From Cinclus cinclus (taxonomy: Eukaryota > Chordata > Aves > Passeriformes > Cinclidae), in NCBI RefSeq assembly GCF_963662255.1, contig NC_085068.1, forward strand, positions 620,001 to 684,000: 64,000 nt of DNA, written 5' to 3'. Position 1 is the stretch's first letter. Each line of letters starts with the position of its first letter. Positions 47,838 to 61,100 of this stretch are shown one piece after another. The translations under genes were made by a program, and so were the position numbers. The notes beneath the pieces were generated by a model. That model saw only the letters and a list, made by a program, of their open reading frames with translations, did not search any database and was not told the origin of the DNA.

Positions 47838-50039
47838 TTGGATCACAATGGTTCCTTGCTTCTCTTAACCCCTGTGGTGTCAAAATGCATCCCATGCCCT
47901 TTTAGGCCACTTGATGTCACAATGAATCATTTGATTCTTGGCCTCCATGGTGGCATAATAGATCCTTGCTTCTATTGGTCCCCGTGCTGTAAAAATCCAT
48001 CCCTGGCCCTTTTTATACCCCCTGGTGCCACAAGGGATCATTAGATTGTTAGCCTGCATTGGGTCACAATGGTTCCTTGCTTCTCTTAACCTCTGTGGTG
48101 TCACAATGAATTCCAAGCCCTTTTAGGCCACTTGATGTCACAATGAATCATTAGATTCTTGGCACACATGGTGGCATAATTTTACCAGGTTTTACTGGGG
48201 CCCCATGCTTTCACAATTCATCCCTGCCCCTTTTAGGCCCATTGGTGTCACAAGGGATCATTAGATTGTTAGCCTGCATTGGGTCACAATGGTTCCTTGC
48301 TTCTCTTAACCTCTGTGGTGTCACAATGCATCCCATGCCCTTTTAGGCCACTAGATGTCACAATGAATCATTTGATTCTTGGCCTCCATGGTGTCATAAT
48401 GGTTCCTTGCTTCTATAGGTCCCCATGCTGTCAGAGTTAATCCGTGGCCCTTTTGCGCCCCCTGGTGTCAAAAGGGATTCTTAGATTGTTAGCCTGCATT
48501 GGGTCACAATGGTTCCTTGCTTCTCTTAACCCCTGTGGTGTCACAATGCATCCCATGCCCTTTTAGGCCACTTGATGTCACAATGAATCATTTGATTCTT
48601 GGCCTCCATGGTGGCGTAATTGTACGAGGTTTCTATTGGGCCCCATGCTTTCACAATACATCCCTGCCCCTTTTAGGCCCATTGGTGTAACAAGGGATAA
48701 TTAGATTGTTAGCCTGCATTGGGTCACAATGGTTCCTTGCTTCTCTTAACCTCTGTGGCGTCACAGTGCATCCCATGCCCTTTTAGGCCACTTGATGTCA
48801 CAATGAATCATTTGATTCGTGGCCTCCACGATGGCATAATAGATCCTTGTTTCTATTGGTCCCCGTGCTGTAACAATTCATCCCTGGCCCTTTTAGGCCC
48901 ATTGGTGTCACAAGGGATCATTAGATTGTTAGCCTGCATTGGGTCACAATGTTTCCTTGCTTTTCTTAACCTCTGTGGTGTCACAATGCATCCCATGCCC
49001 TTTTAGGCCACTTGATGTCACAATGAATTATTTGATTCTTGGCCTCCATGGTGTCATAATGGTTCCTCGATTCTATTGGGCCCCATGCTGTCACAATTGA
49101 TCCCTGCCTCTTTTACTCCCCCTGGTGTCAAAAGGGATTCTTAGATTGTTAGGCAGCATTGGATCACAATGGTTCCTTGCTTCTCTTAACCCCTGTGGTG
49201 TCACAATGCATCCCATGCCCTTTTAGGCCACTTGTTGTCACAATGAATCATTTGATTCTTGTCCTCCATGGTGGCATAATAGATCCTTGCTTCTATTGGT
49301 CCCCGTGCTGTAAAAATCCATCCCTGGCCCTTTTTATACCCCCTGGATCCACAAGGGATCATTAGATTGTTAGCCTACATTGGGTCACAATGGTTCCTTG
49401 CTTCTCTTAACCTCTGTGATGTCACAATGCATCCCATGCCCTTTTAGGCCACTTGATGTCACAACGAATCATTTGATTCTTGGCCTCCATGGTGGCATAA
49501 TTGTACGAGGTTTCTATTGGGCCCCATGCTTTCACAATACATCCCTGCCCCTTTTAGGCCCATTGGTGTCACAAGGGATCATTAGATTGTTAGCCTGCAT
49601 TGGGTCACAATGGTTCCTTGCTTCTCTTAACCTCTGTGGTGTCACAATGCATCCCATGCCCTTTTAGGCCACTAGATGTCACAATGAATCATTTGATTCT
49701 TGGCCTCCATGGTGTCATAATGGTTCCTTGTTTCTATTGGGCCCCATGCTGACACAATTCATCCCTGGCCCTTTTACGCCCCCTGGTGTCAAATGGGATC
49801 CTGGGATTATTAGCCTCCATTGGGTCACAATGATTCCTTGCTTTTCTTAACCCCTGTGCTGTCACAATGCATCCCATGCCCTTTTAGGCCACATGATGTC
49901 ACAATGAATTATTTGATTCTTGGCCTCCATGGTGTCATAATAGATCCTTGCTTCTATTTGTCCCCGTGATGTAACAATTCATCGCTGCCCCTTTTAGGCC
50001 CATTGGTGTCAAAAGGGATTCTTAGATTGTTAGCCTGCA

Positions 50040-53000
50040 TTGGGTCACAATGGTTCCTTGCTTCTCTTAACCCCTGTGGTGTCACAATGCATCCCATGCC
50101 CTTTTAGGCCACTTGATGTCACAATGAATCATTTGATTCTTGGCCTCCATGGTGGCATAATTGTACCAGGTTTTACTGGGGCCCCATGCTTTCACAAATC
50201 ATCCCTGCCCCTTTTAGGCCCATTGGTGTCACAAGGGATCATTAGATTGTTAGCCTGCAATGGGTCACAATGGTTCCTTGCTTCTCTTAACCTCTGTGGT
50301 GTCACAATGCATCCCATGCCCTTTTAGGCCACTTGATGTCACAATGAATCATTTGATTCTTGGCCTCCATGGTGTCATAATGGTTCCTTGTTTCTATTGG
50401 GCCCCATGCTGTCACAATTCATCCCTGGCCCTTTTATGCCCCCTGGTGTCAAATGGGATCCTGGGATTATTAGCCTCCATTGGGTCACAATGGATCCTTG
50501 CTTCTCTTAACCCCTGTGCTGTCACAATGCATTCCAAGCCCTTTTAGGCCACTTGGTCTTACAATGAACCATTTGATTCTTGGCCTTCATGGTGTCATAA
50601 TGGTTCCTTGCTTCTATAGGTCCCCTTGCTGTCAGAGTTCATCAATGGTCCTTTTGCGCCCCCTGGTATCAAAAGGGATTCTTAGATTGTTAGCCTGCAT
50701 TGGGTCACAATGGTTCCTTGCTTCTCTTAACCCCTGTGCTGTCACAATGCATCCCATGCCCTTTTAGGCCACTTGATGTCACAATGAATCATTTGATTCT
50801 TGGCCTCCATGGTGGCATAATAGATCCTTGCTTCTATTGGTCCCCGTGCTGTAACAATCCATCCCTGGCCCTTTTTATACCGCCTGGTGCCATAAGGGAT
50901 CATTAGATTGTTAGCCTGCATTGGGTCACAATGGTTCCTTGCTTCTCTTAACCTCTGTGGTGTCACAATGCATTCCAAGCCCTTTTAGGCCACTAGATGT
51001 CACAATGAATCATTTGATTCTTGGCCTCCATGGTGTCATAATGGTTCCTTGTTTCTATTTGGCCCCATGCTGTCACAATTCATCCCTGGCCCTTTCACGC
51101 CCCATGGTGTCAAAAGGGATCCTGGGATTATTAGCCTCCATTGGGTCACAATGGATCCTTGCTTTTCTTAACCCCTGTGCTGTCACAATGCATCCCATGC
51201 CCTATTAGGCCACTTGATGTCACAATGAATTATTTGATTCTTGGCCTCCATGGTGGCATAATAGATCCTTGCTTCTATTGGTCCCCGTGCTGTAACAATT
51301 CATCCCTGGCCCTTTTAGGCCCATTGGTGTCACAAGGGATCATTAGATTGTTAGCCTGCATTGGGTCACAATGGTTCCGTGCTTCTCTTAACGTCTGTGG
51401 TGTCACAATGCATCCCATGCCCTTTTAGGCCACTTGATGTCACAACGAATCATTTGATTCTTGGCCTCCATGGTGACGTAATTGTACGAGGTTTCTATTG
51501 GGCCCCATGCTTTCACAATACATCCCTGCCCCTTTTAGGCCCATTGGTGTCACAAGGGATCATTAGATTGTTAGCCTGCATTGGGTCACAATGGTTCCTT
51601 ACTTCTCTTAACCTCTGTGGTGTCACAATGCATTCCAAGCCCTTTTAGGCCACTTGATGTCACAATGAATCATTTGATTCTTGGCCTTCATGGTGTCATA
51701 ATGTTTCCTTGCTTCTATAGGTCCCCATGCTGTCAGTGTTCATCCGTGGTCCTTTTGCGCCCCCTGGTGTCAAAAGGGATTCTTAGATTGTTAGCCTGCA
51801 TTGGGTCACAATGGTTCCTTGCTTCTCTTAAACCCTGTGGTGTCACAATGCATCCCATGCCCTTTTAGGCCACTTGATGTCACAATGAATCATTTGATTC
51901 TTGGCCTCCATGGTGGTATAATTGTACCAGGTTTTACTTGGGCCCCATGCTTTCACAATTCATCCCTGCCCCTTTTAGGCCCTTTGGTGTCACAAGGGAT
52001 CATTAGATTGTTAGCCTGCATTGGGTCACAATGGTTCCTTGCTTCTCTTAACCCCTGTGGTGTCACAATGCATCCCATGCCCTTTTAGGCCACTTGATGT
52101 CACAATGAATCATTTGATTCTTGGCCTGCACGGTGGCATAATAGATCCTTGCTTTTATTGTTCCCCGTGCTGTAACAATCCATCCCTGGCCCTTTTTATA
52201 CTGCCTGGTGCCATAAGGGATCATTAGATTGTTAGCCTGCATTGGGTCACAATGGTTCCTTGCTTCTCTTAACCTCTGTGGTGTCACAATGCATTCCAAG
52301 CCCTTTTAGGCCACTTGATGTCACAATGAATCATTTGATTCTTGGCCCTCATGGTGTCATAACGTTTCCTTGCTTCTATAGGTCCCCATGCTGTCAGAGT
52401 TCATCCGTGGTCCTTTTGCGCCCCCTGGTGTCAAAAGGGATTCTTAGATTGTTAGCCTGCATTGGGTCACAATGGTTCCTTGCTTCTCTTAACCCCTGTG
52501 GTGTCACAATGCATCCCATGCCCTTTTAGGCCACTTGATGTCACAATGAATCATTTGATTCTTGGCCTCCATGGTGGCATAATTGTACCAGGTTTTACTG
52601 CGGCCCCATGATTTCACAAATCATCCCTGCCTCTTTTAGGCCCATTGGTGTCAGAAGGGATCATTAGATTGTTAGCCTGCATTGGGTCACAATGGTTCCT
52701 TGCTTCTCTTAACCTCTGTGGTGTCACAATGCATCCCATGCCCTTTTAGGCCACTAGATGTCACAATGAACCATTTGATTCTTGGCCTCCATGGTGTCAT
52801 AATGCTTCCTTGTTTCTATTGGGCCCCATGCTGTCACAATTCATCCCTGGCCCTTTTTGCGCCCCCTGGTGTCAAATGGGATCCTGGGATTATTAGCCTC
52901 CATTGGGTCACAATGGATCCTTGCTTCTCTTAACCCCTGTGCTGTCACAATGCATCCCATGCCCTTTTAGGCCACTTGATGTCACAATGAATCATTTAAT

Positions 53001-54223
53001 TCTTGACCTCCACGGTGGCATAATAGATCCTTGCTTCTATTGGTCCCCGTGCTGTAACAATCCATCCCTGGCCCTTTTACGCCCCCTGGTGTCAAATGGG
53101 ATCCTGGGATTATTAGCCTCCATTGGGTTACAATGGATCCTTGTTTCTCTTAACCTCTGTGGTGTCACAATGCATTCCAAGCCCTTTTAGGCCACTTGGT
53201 CTTACAATGAACCATTTGATTCTTGGCCTTCATGTTGTCATAATGGTTCCTTGCTTCTATAGGTCCCCATGATGTCAGAGTTCATCCATGGTCCTTTTGC
53301 GCCCCCTGGTGTCAAAAGGGATTCTTAGATTGTTAGCCTCCATTGGGTCACAATGGATCCTTGCTTTTCTTAATGCCTGTGCTGTCACAATGCATCCCAT
53401 GCCCTTTTAGGCCACATGATGTCACAATGAATTATTTGATTCTTGGCCTCCATGGTGGCATAATAGATCCTTGCATCTATTGGTCCCCGTGCTGTAACAA
53501 TTCATCCCTGGCCCTTTTAGGCCCATTGGTGTCACAAGGGATCATTAGATTGTTAGCCTCCATCGGGTCACAATGGTTCCGTGCTTCTCTTAACCTCTGT
53601 GGTGTCACAATGCATCCCATGCCCTTTTAGGCCACTTGATGTCACAACGAATCATTTGATTCTTGGCCTCCATTGTGGCGTAATGTTTCCTTGCTTCTAT
53701 AGGTCCCCATGCTGTCAGTGTTCATCCGTGGTCCTTTTGCGCCCCCTGGTGTCAAAAGGGATTCTTCGATTGTTAGCCTGCATTGGGTCACAATGGTTCC
53801 TTGCTTCTCTTAACCCCTGTGGTGTCACAATGCATCCCATGCCCTTTTAGGCCACTTGATGTCACAATGAATCATTTGATTCTTGGCCTCCATGGTGGCA
53901 TAATTGTACCAGGTTTTACTGGGGCCCCATGCTTCCACAAATCATCCCTGCCCCTTTTAGGCCCATTGGTGTCAAAAGGGATTCTTAGATTGTTAGCCTG
54001 CATTGGGTCACAATGGTTCCTTGCTTCTCTTAACCCCTGTGCTGTCACAATGCATCCCATGCCCTTTTAGGCCACTTGATGTCACAATGAATCATTTGAT
54101 TCTTGGCCTCCACCGTGGCATAATAGATCCTTGCTTCTATTGGTCCCCGTGCTGTAACAATCCATCCCTGGCACTTTTTATACCGCCTGGTGCCATAAGG
54201 GATCATTAGATTGTTAGCCTGCA
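50040..54223 (+). repeat. Mosaic of first-family HOR fragments
   Basis: 50040-51800 follows M14-M15-M16-M17-M1-M2-M3-M4 of copies 1-2 at a constant offset of 47108 (50040 with 2932, 51581 with 4473). From 51801 the order breaks up: M6-like, a 221-bp Q-like monomer, M4/M13-like, N-like, a +1 monomer at 52682, then hybrids to M14-M17-like 53783-54223. There are more private substitutions than in the intact copies. Confidence 0.85.
52682..52902 (+). repeat. Private 221-bp monomer from an independent +1
   Basis: S5 has CCCTTTTTGCGCCCCC near 52850-52865: five Ts before GCG, where other monomers have four. It is not the TTTTTATACC variant, so the extra T arose independently or by recombination between the two forms. 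Confidence 0.85.
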
Positions 54224-57200
54224 TTGGGTCACAATGATTCCTTGCTTCTCTTAACCTCTGTGGTGTCACAATGCATTCCAAGCCCTTTTAGGCCACTAGA
54301 TGTCACAATGAATCATTTGATTCTTGGCCTCCATGGTGTCATAATGGTTCCTTGTTTCTATTGGGCCCCATGCTGTCACAATTCATCCCTGGCGCTTTCA
54401 CGCCCCCTGGTGTCAAATGGGATCCTGGGATTATTAGCCTCCATTGGGTCACAATGGATCCTTGCTTTTCTTAACCCCTGTGCTGTCACAATGCATCCCA
54501 TGCCCTATTAGGCCACATGATGTCACAATGAATTATTTGATTCTTGGCCGCCATGTTGGCATAATAGATCCTTGCTTCTATTGGTCCCCGTGCTGTAACA
54601 ATTCATCCCTGGCCCTTTTAGGCCCATTGGTGTCACAAGGGGTCATTAGATTGTTAGCCTGCATTGGGTCACAATGGTTCCGGGCTTCTCTTAACCTCTG
54701 TGGTGTCACAATGCATCCCATGCCCTTTTAGGCCACTTGATGTCACAACGAATCATTTGATTCTTGGCCTCCATGGTGGCGTAATTGTACGAGGTTTCTA
54801 TTGGGCCCCATGCTTTCACAATACATCCCTGCCCCTTTTAGGCCCATTGGTGTCACAAGGGATCATTAGATTGTTAGCCTGCATTGGGTCACAATGGTTC
54901 CTTACTTCTCTTAACCTCTGTGGTGTCACAATGCATTCCAAGCCCTTTTAGGCCACTTGATGTCACAATGAATCATTTGATTCTTGGCCTTCATGGTGTC
55001 ATAATGTTTCCTTGCTTCTATAGGTCCCCATGCTGTCAGTGTTCATCCGTGGTACTTTTGCGCCCCCTGGTGTCAAAAGGGATTCTTAGATTGTTAGCCT
55101 GCATTGGGTCACAATGGTTCCTTGCTTCTCTTAACCTCTGTGGTGTCACATTGCATTCCAAGCCCTTTTAGGCCACTTGGACTTACAATGAACCATTTGA
55201 TTCTAGGACTTCATGGTGTCATAATGGTTCCTTGCTTCTATAGGTCCCCATCCTGTCAGAGTTCATCCGTCGTCCTTTTGCGCCCCCTGGTGCCACAAGG
55301 GATTCTTAGATTGTTAGCCTGCATTGGGTCACAATGGTTCCTTGCTTCTCTTAACCCCTGTGGTGTCACAATGCATCCCATGCCCTTTTAGGCCACTTGA
55401 TGTCACAATGAATCATTTGATTCTTGGCCTCCACGGTGGCATAATTGTACCAGGTTTTACTTGGGCCCCATGCTTTCACAATTCATCCCTGCCCCTTTTA
55501 GGCCCATTGGTGTCACAAGGGATCATTAGATTGTTAGCCTGCATTGGGTCACAATGGTTCCTTGCTTCTCTTAACCCCTGTGGTGTCACAATGCATCCCA
55601 TGCCCTTTTAGGCCACTTGATGTCACAATGAATCATTTGATTCTTGGCCTTCATGGTGTCATAATGGTTCCTTGTTTCTATTGGGCCCCATGCTGTCACA
55701 ATTCATCCCTGGCCCTTTTACGCCCCCTGGTGTCAAATGGGATCCTGGGAATATTAGCCTCCATTGGGTCACAATGGTTCCTTGCTTCTCTTAACTCCAG
55801 TGCGGTCACAATGCATTCCAAGACCTTTTAGGCCAGTTGATGTCACAATGAATCATTTGATTCTTGGCCTCCACGGTGGCATAATAGATCCTTGCTTCTA
55901 TTGGTCCCCGTGCTGTAACAATCCATCCCTGGCCCTTTTTATACCCCCTGGTGCCACAAGGGATCATTAGATTGTTAGCCTGCATTGGGTCACAATGGTT
56001 CCTTGCTTCTCTTAACATCTGTGGTGTCACAATGCATTCCATGCCCTTTTAGGCCACTTGATGTCACAATGAATCATTTCATTCTAGGCCTTCATGGTGT
56101 CATAATGGTTCCTTGCTTCTATAGGTCCCCATGCTGTCAGAGTTCATCCGTGGTCCTTTTACGCCCCCTGGTGTCAAAAGGGATTCTTAGATTGTTAGCC
56201 TGCATTGGGTCACAATGGTTCCTTGCTTCTCTTAACCCCTGTGGTGTCACAATGCATCCCATGCCCTTTTAGGCCACTTGATGTCACAATGAATCATTTG
56301 ATTCTTGGCCTCCATGGTGGCGTAATTGTACGAGGTTTCTATTGGGCCCCATGCTTTCACAATACATCCCTGCCCCTTTTAGGCCCATTGGTGTCACAAG
56401 GGATCAATAGATTGTTAGCCTGCATTGGGTCACAATGTTTCCTTGCTTCTCTTAACCTCTGTGGTGTCACAATGCATCCCATGCCCTTTTAGGCCACTTG
56501 ATGTCACAATGAATCATTTGATTCTTGGCCTCCATGGTGTCATAATGGTTCCTTGATTCTATTGGGCCCCATGCTGTCACAATTGATCCCTGCCTCTTTT
56601 ACGCCCCCTGGTGTCAAATGGGATCCTGGGATTATTAGCCTCCATTGGGTCACAATGGATCCTTGCTTCTCTTAACCCCTGTGCTGTCACAATGCATCCC
56701 ATGCCCTTTTAGGCCACATGATGTCACAATGAATTATTTGATTCTTGGCCTCCATGGTGGCATAATAGATCCTTGCTTCTATTGGTCCCCGTGCTGTAAC
56801 AATTCATCCCTGGCCCTTTTAGGCCCCCTGGTGTCACAAGGGATCATTAGATTGTTAGCCTGCATTGGGTCACAATGGTTCCGTGCTTCTCTTAACCTCT
56901 GTGGAGTCACAATGCATCCCATGCCCTTTTAGGCCACTTGATGTCACAACGAATCATTTGATTCTTGGCCTCCATGGTGGCGTAATTGTACGAGGTTTCT
57001 ATTGGGCCCCATGCTTTCACAATACATCCCTGCCCCTTTTAGGCCCATTAGTGTCACAAGGGATCATTAGATTGTTAGCCTCCATCGGGTCACAATGGTT
57101 CCTTGCTTCTCTTAACCTCTGTGGTGTCACAATGCATTCCAAGCCCTTTTAGGCCACTTGATGTTACAATGAATCATTTGATTCTTGGCCTTCATGGTGT

Positions 57201-58186
57201 CATAATGTTTCCTTGCTTCTATAGGTCCCCATGCTGTCAGTGTTCATCCGTGGTCCTTTTGCGCCCCCTGGTGTCAAAAGGGATTCTTAGATTGTTAGCC
57301 TGCATTGGGTCACAATGGTTCCTTGCTTCTCTTAACCCCTGTGGTGTCACAATGCATCCCATGCCCTTTTAGGCCACTTGATGTCACAATGAATCATTTG
57401 ATTCTTGACCTCCATGGTGGCATAATTGTACCAGGTTTTACTGGGGCCCCATGCTGTCACAAATCATCCCTGCCCCTTTTAGGCCCATTGGTGTCACAAG
57501 GGATCATTAGATTGTTAGCCTGCATTGGGTCACAATGGTTCCTTGCTTCTCTTAACCTCTGTGGTGTCACAATGCAGCCCATGCCCTTTTAGTCCACATG
57601 ATGTCACAATGAATCATTTGATTCTTGGCCTCCATGGTGTCATAATGGTTCCTTGTTTCTATTGGTCCCCATGCTGTCACAATTCATCCCTGGCCCTTTT
57701 ATGCCCCCTGGTGTCAAATGGGATCCTGGGATTATTAGCCTCCATTGGGTCACAATGGATCCTTGCTTCTCTTAACCCCTGTGCTGTGTACAATGCATTC
57801 CAAGCCCTTTTAGGCCACTTGGTCTTACAATGAACCATTTGATTCTTGGCCTTCATGGTGTCATAATGGTTCCTTGCTTCTATAGGTCCCCTTGCTGTCA
57901 GACTTCATCCATGGTCCTTTTGCGCCCCCTGGTGTCAAAAGGGATTCTTAGATTGTTAGCCTGCATTGGGTCACAATGGTTCCTTGCTTCTCTTAACCCC
58001 TGTGGTGTCACAATGCATCCCATGCCCTTTTAGGCCACTTGATGTCACAATGAATCATTTGATTCTTGGCCTCCACCGTGGCATAATAGATCCTTGCTTC
58101 TATTGGTCCCCGTGCTGTAACAATCCACCCCTGGCCCTTTTTATACCGCCTGGTGCCATAAGGGATCATTAGATTGTTAGCCTGCA
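54224..58186 (+). repeat. Displaced 18-monomer copy of the first HOR, copy 7
   Basis: 3963 bp = 18 x 220 + 3. M1-M8 run at 54224-55984, then M9a (55985), M9b (56205), M10 (56425), M11-M16 and M17 (57966). It has M9a, M9b and M10 as separate monomers, the arrangement from which both the M9 fusion of copies 1-3 and the M9b/M10 fusion of copies 4 and 6 can be derived by one 220-bp deletion each. It lies more than 32 kb from its closest relatives. Confidence 0.92.
57745..57965 (+). repeat. Private 221-bp M16 monomer (+1 near 57787)
   Basis: The usual GCTGTCACAATGC reads GCTGTGTACAATGC, a CA-to-GTA change adding one base. No other monomer I checked has it, so it is unique to this copy. Confidence 0.88.
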
Positions 58187-61100
58187 TTGGGTCACAATGG
58201 TTCCTTGCTTCTCTTAACCTCTGTGGTGTCACAATGCATTCCAAGCCCTTTTAGGCCACTAGATGTCACAATGAATCATTTGATTCTTGGCCTCCATGGT
58301 GTCATAATGGTTCCTTGTTTCTATTGGGCCCCATGCTGTCACAATTCATCCCTGGCGCTTTCACGCCCCCTGGTGTCAAATGGGATCCTGGGATTATTAG
58401 CCTCCATTGGGTCACAATGAATCCTTGCTTTTCTTAACCCCTGTGCTGTCACAATGCATCCCATGCCCTATTAGGCCACATGATGTCACAATGAATTATT
58501 TGATTCTTGGCTGCCATGGTGGCATAATAGATCCTTGCTTCTATTGGTCCCCGTGCTGTAACAATTCATCCCTGGCCCTTTTAGGCCCATTGGTGTCACA
58601 AGGGATCATTAGATTGTTAGCCTGCATTGGGTCACAATGTTTCCTTGCTTCTCTTAACCTCTGTGGTGTCACAATGCATCCCATGCCCTTTTAGGCCACT
58701 TGATGTCACAATGAATTATTTGATTCTTGGCCTCCATGGTGTCATAATGGTTCCTTGATTCTATTGGGCCCCATGCTGTCACAATTGATTCCTGCCTCTT
58801 TTACGCCCCCTGGTGTCAAATGGGATCCTGGGATTATTAGCCTCCATTGGGTCACAATGGATCCTTGCTTTTCTTAACCCCTGTGCTGTCACAATGCATC
58901 CCATGCCCTTTTAGGCCACATGATGTCACAATGAATTATTTGATTCTTGGCCTCCATGGTGGCATAATAGATCCTTGCTTCTATTGGTCCCCGTGCTGTA
59001 ACAATTCATCCCTGGCCCTTTTAGGCCCCCTGGTGTCACAAGGGATCATTAGATTGTTAGCCTGCATTGGGTCACAATGTTTCCGTGCTTCTCTTAACCT
59101 CTGTGGCGTCACAATGCATTCCAAGCCCTTTTAGGCCACTTGATGTCACAATGAATCATTTGATTCTTGGCCTTCATGGTGTCATAATGTTTCCTTGCTT
59201 CTATAGGTCCCCATGCTGTCAGTGTTCATCCGTGGTCCTTTTGCGCCCCCTGGTGTCAAAAGGGATTCTTAGATTGTTAGCCTGCATTGGGTCACAATGG
59301 TTCCTTGCTTCTCTTAACCCCTGTGGTGTCACAATGCATCCCATGCCCTTTTAGGCCACTTGATGTCACAATGAATCATTTGATTCTTGACCTCCATGGT
59401 GGCATAATTGTACCAGGTTTTACTGGGGCCCCATGCTTTCACAAATCATCCCTGCCCCTTTTAGGCCCATTGGTGTCACAAGGGATCATTAGATTGTTAG
59501 CCTGCATTGGGTCACAATGGTTCCTTGCTTCTCTTAACCTCTGTGCTGTCACAATGCATCCCATGCCCTTTTAGGCCACTTGATGTCACAATGAATCATT
59601 TCATTCTTGGCCTCCATGGTGTCATAATGGTTCCTTGTTTCTATTGGTCCCCATGCTGTCACAATTCATCCCTGGCCCTTTTATGCCCCCTGGTGTCAAA
59701 TGGGATCCTGGGATTATTAGCCTCCATTGGGTCACAATGGATCCTTGCTTCTCTTAACCCCTGTGCTGTCACAATGCATTCCAAGCCCTTATAGGCCACT
59801 TGGTCTTACAATGAACCATTTGATTCTTGGCCTTCATGGTGTCATAATGGTTCCTTGCTTCTATAGGTCCCCTTGCTGTCAGAGTTCATCCATGGTCCTT
59901 TTGCGCCCCCTGGTGTCAAAAGGGATTCTTAGATTGTTAGCCTGCATTGGGTCACAATGGTTCCTTGCTTCTCTTAACCCCTGTGGTGTCACAATGCATC
60001 CCATGCCCTTTTAGGCCACTTGATGTCACAATGAATCATTTGATTCTTGGCCTCCATGGTGGCGTAATTGCACCAGGTTTTACTTGGGCCCCATGCTTTC
60101 ACAATTCATCCCTGCCCCTTTTAGGCCCATTGGTGTCACAAGGGATCATTAGATTGTTAGCCTGCATTGGGTCACAATGGTTCCTTGCTTCTCTTAACCC
60201 CTGTGCTGTCACAATGCATCCCATGCCCTTTTAGGCCACTTGATGTCACAATGAATCATTTGATTCTTGGCCTCCACGGTGGCATAATAGATCCTTGCTT
60301 TTATTGTTCCCCGTGCTGTAACAATCCATCCCTGGCCCTTTTTATACCGCCTGGTGCCATAAGGGATCATTAGATTGTTAGCCTGCATTGGGTCACAATG
60401 GTTCCTTGCTTCTCTTAACCTCTGTGGTGTCACAATGCATTCCAAGCCCTTTTAGGCCACTAGATGTCACAATGAATCATTTGATTCTTGGCCTCCATGG
60501 TATCATAATGGTTCCTTGTTTCTATTGGGCCCCATGCTGTCACAATTCATCCCTGGCCCTTTTACGCCCCATGGTGTCAAATGGGATCCTGGGATTATTA
60601 GCCTCCATTGGGTCACAATGGATCCTTGCTTTTCTTAACCCCTGTGCTGTCACAATGCATCCCATGCCCTATTAGGCCACATGATGTCACAATGAATTAT
60701 TTGATTCTTGGCCTCCATGGTGGCATAATAGATCCTTGCTTCTATTGGTCCCCGTGCTGTAACAATTCATCCCTGGCCCTTTTAGGCCCATTGGTGTCAC
60801 AAGGGATCATTAGATTGTTAGCCTGCATTGGGTCACAATGGTTCCGTGCTTCTCTTAACCTCTGTGGTGTCACAATGCATCCCATGCCCTTTTAGGCCAC
60901 TTGATGTCACAATGAATCATTTGATTCTTGGCCTCCATGGTGGCGTAAATGTACGAGGTTTCTATTGGGCCCCATGCTTTCACAATTCATCCCTGCCCCT
61001 TTTAGGCCCATTGGTGTCACAAGGGATCATTAGATTGTTAGCCTGCATTGGGTCACAATGGTTCCTTGCTTCTCTTAACCTCTGTGGTGTCACAATGCAT

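Larger units (their letters stand above)
41673..50039 (+). repeat. Diverged region with short local HOR periods
   Basis: 221-bp monomers are closely and unevenly spaced: 41673, 42994, 43655, 44756, 46297, 47398, 47838, 49159. Local periods are 1321, 661 and 1541 bp. Markers include CTTCATCGTGTCATAATGG at 41894, 43215 and 43876, GGCAGCATTGGATCACAATG before 44756, 46297, 47838 and 49159, and CACTGGGTCAC before 42774, 45637 and 47178. More private substitutions occur here than in 1-21 kb, so it is probably less recently homogenised. Confidence 0.88.
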
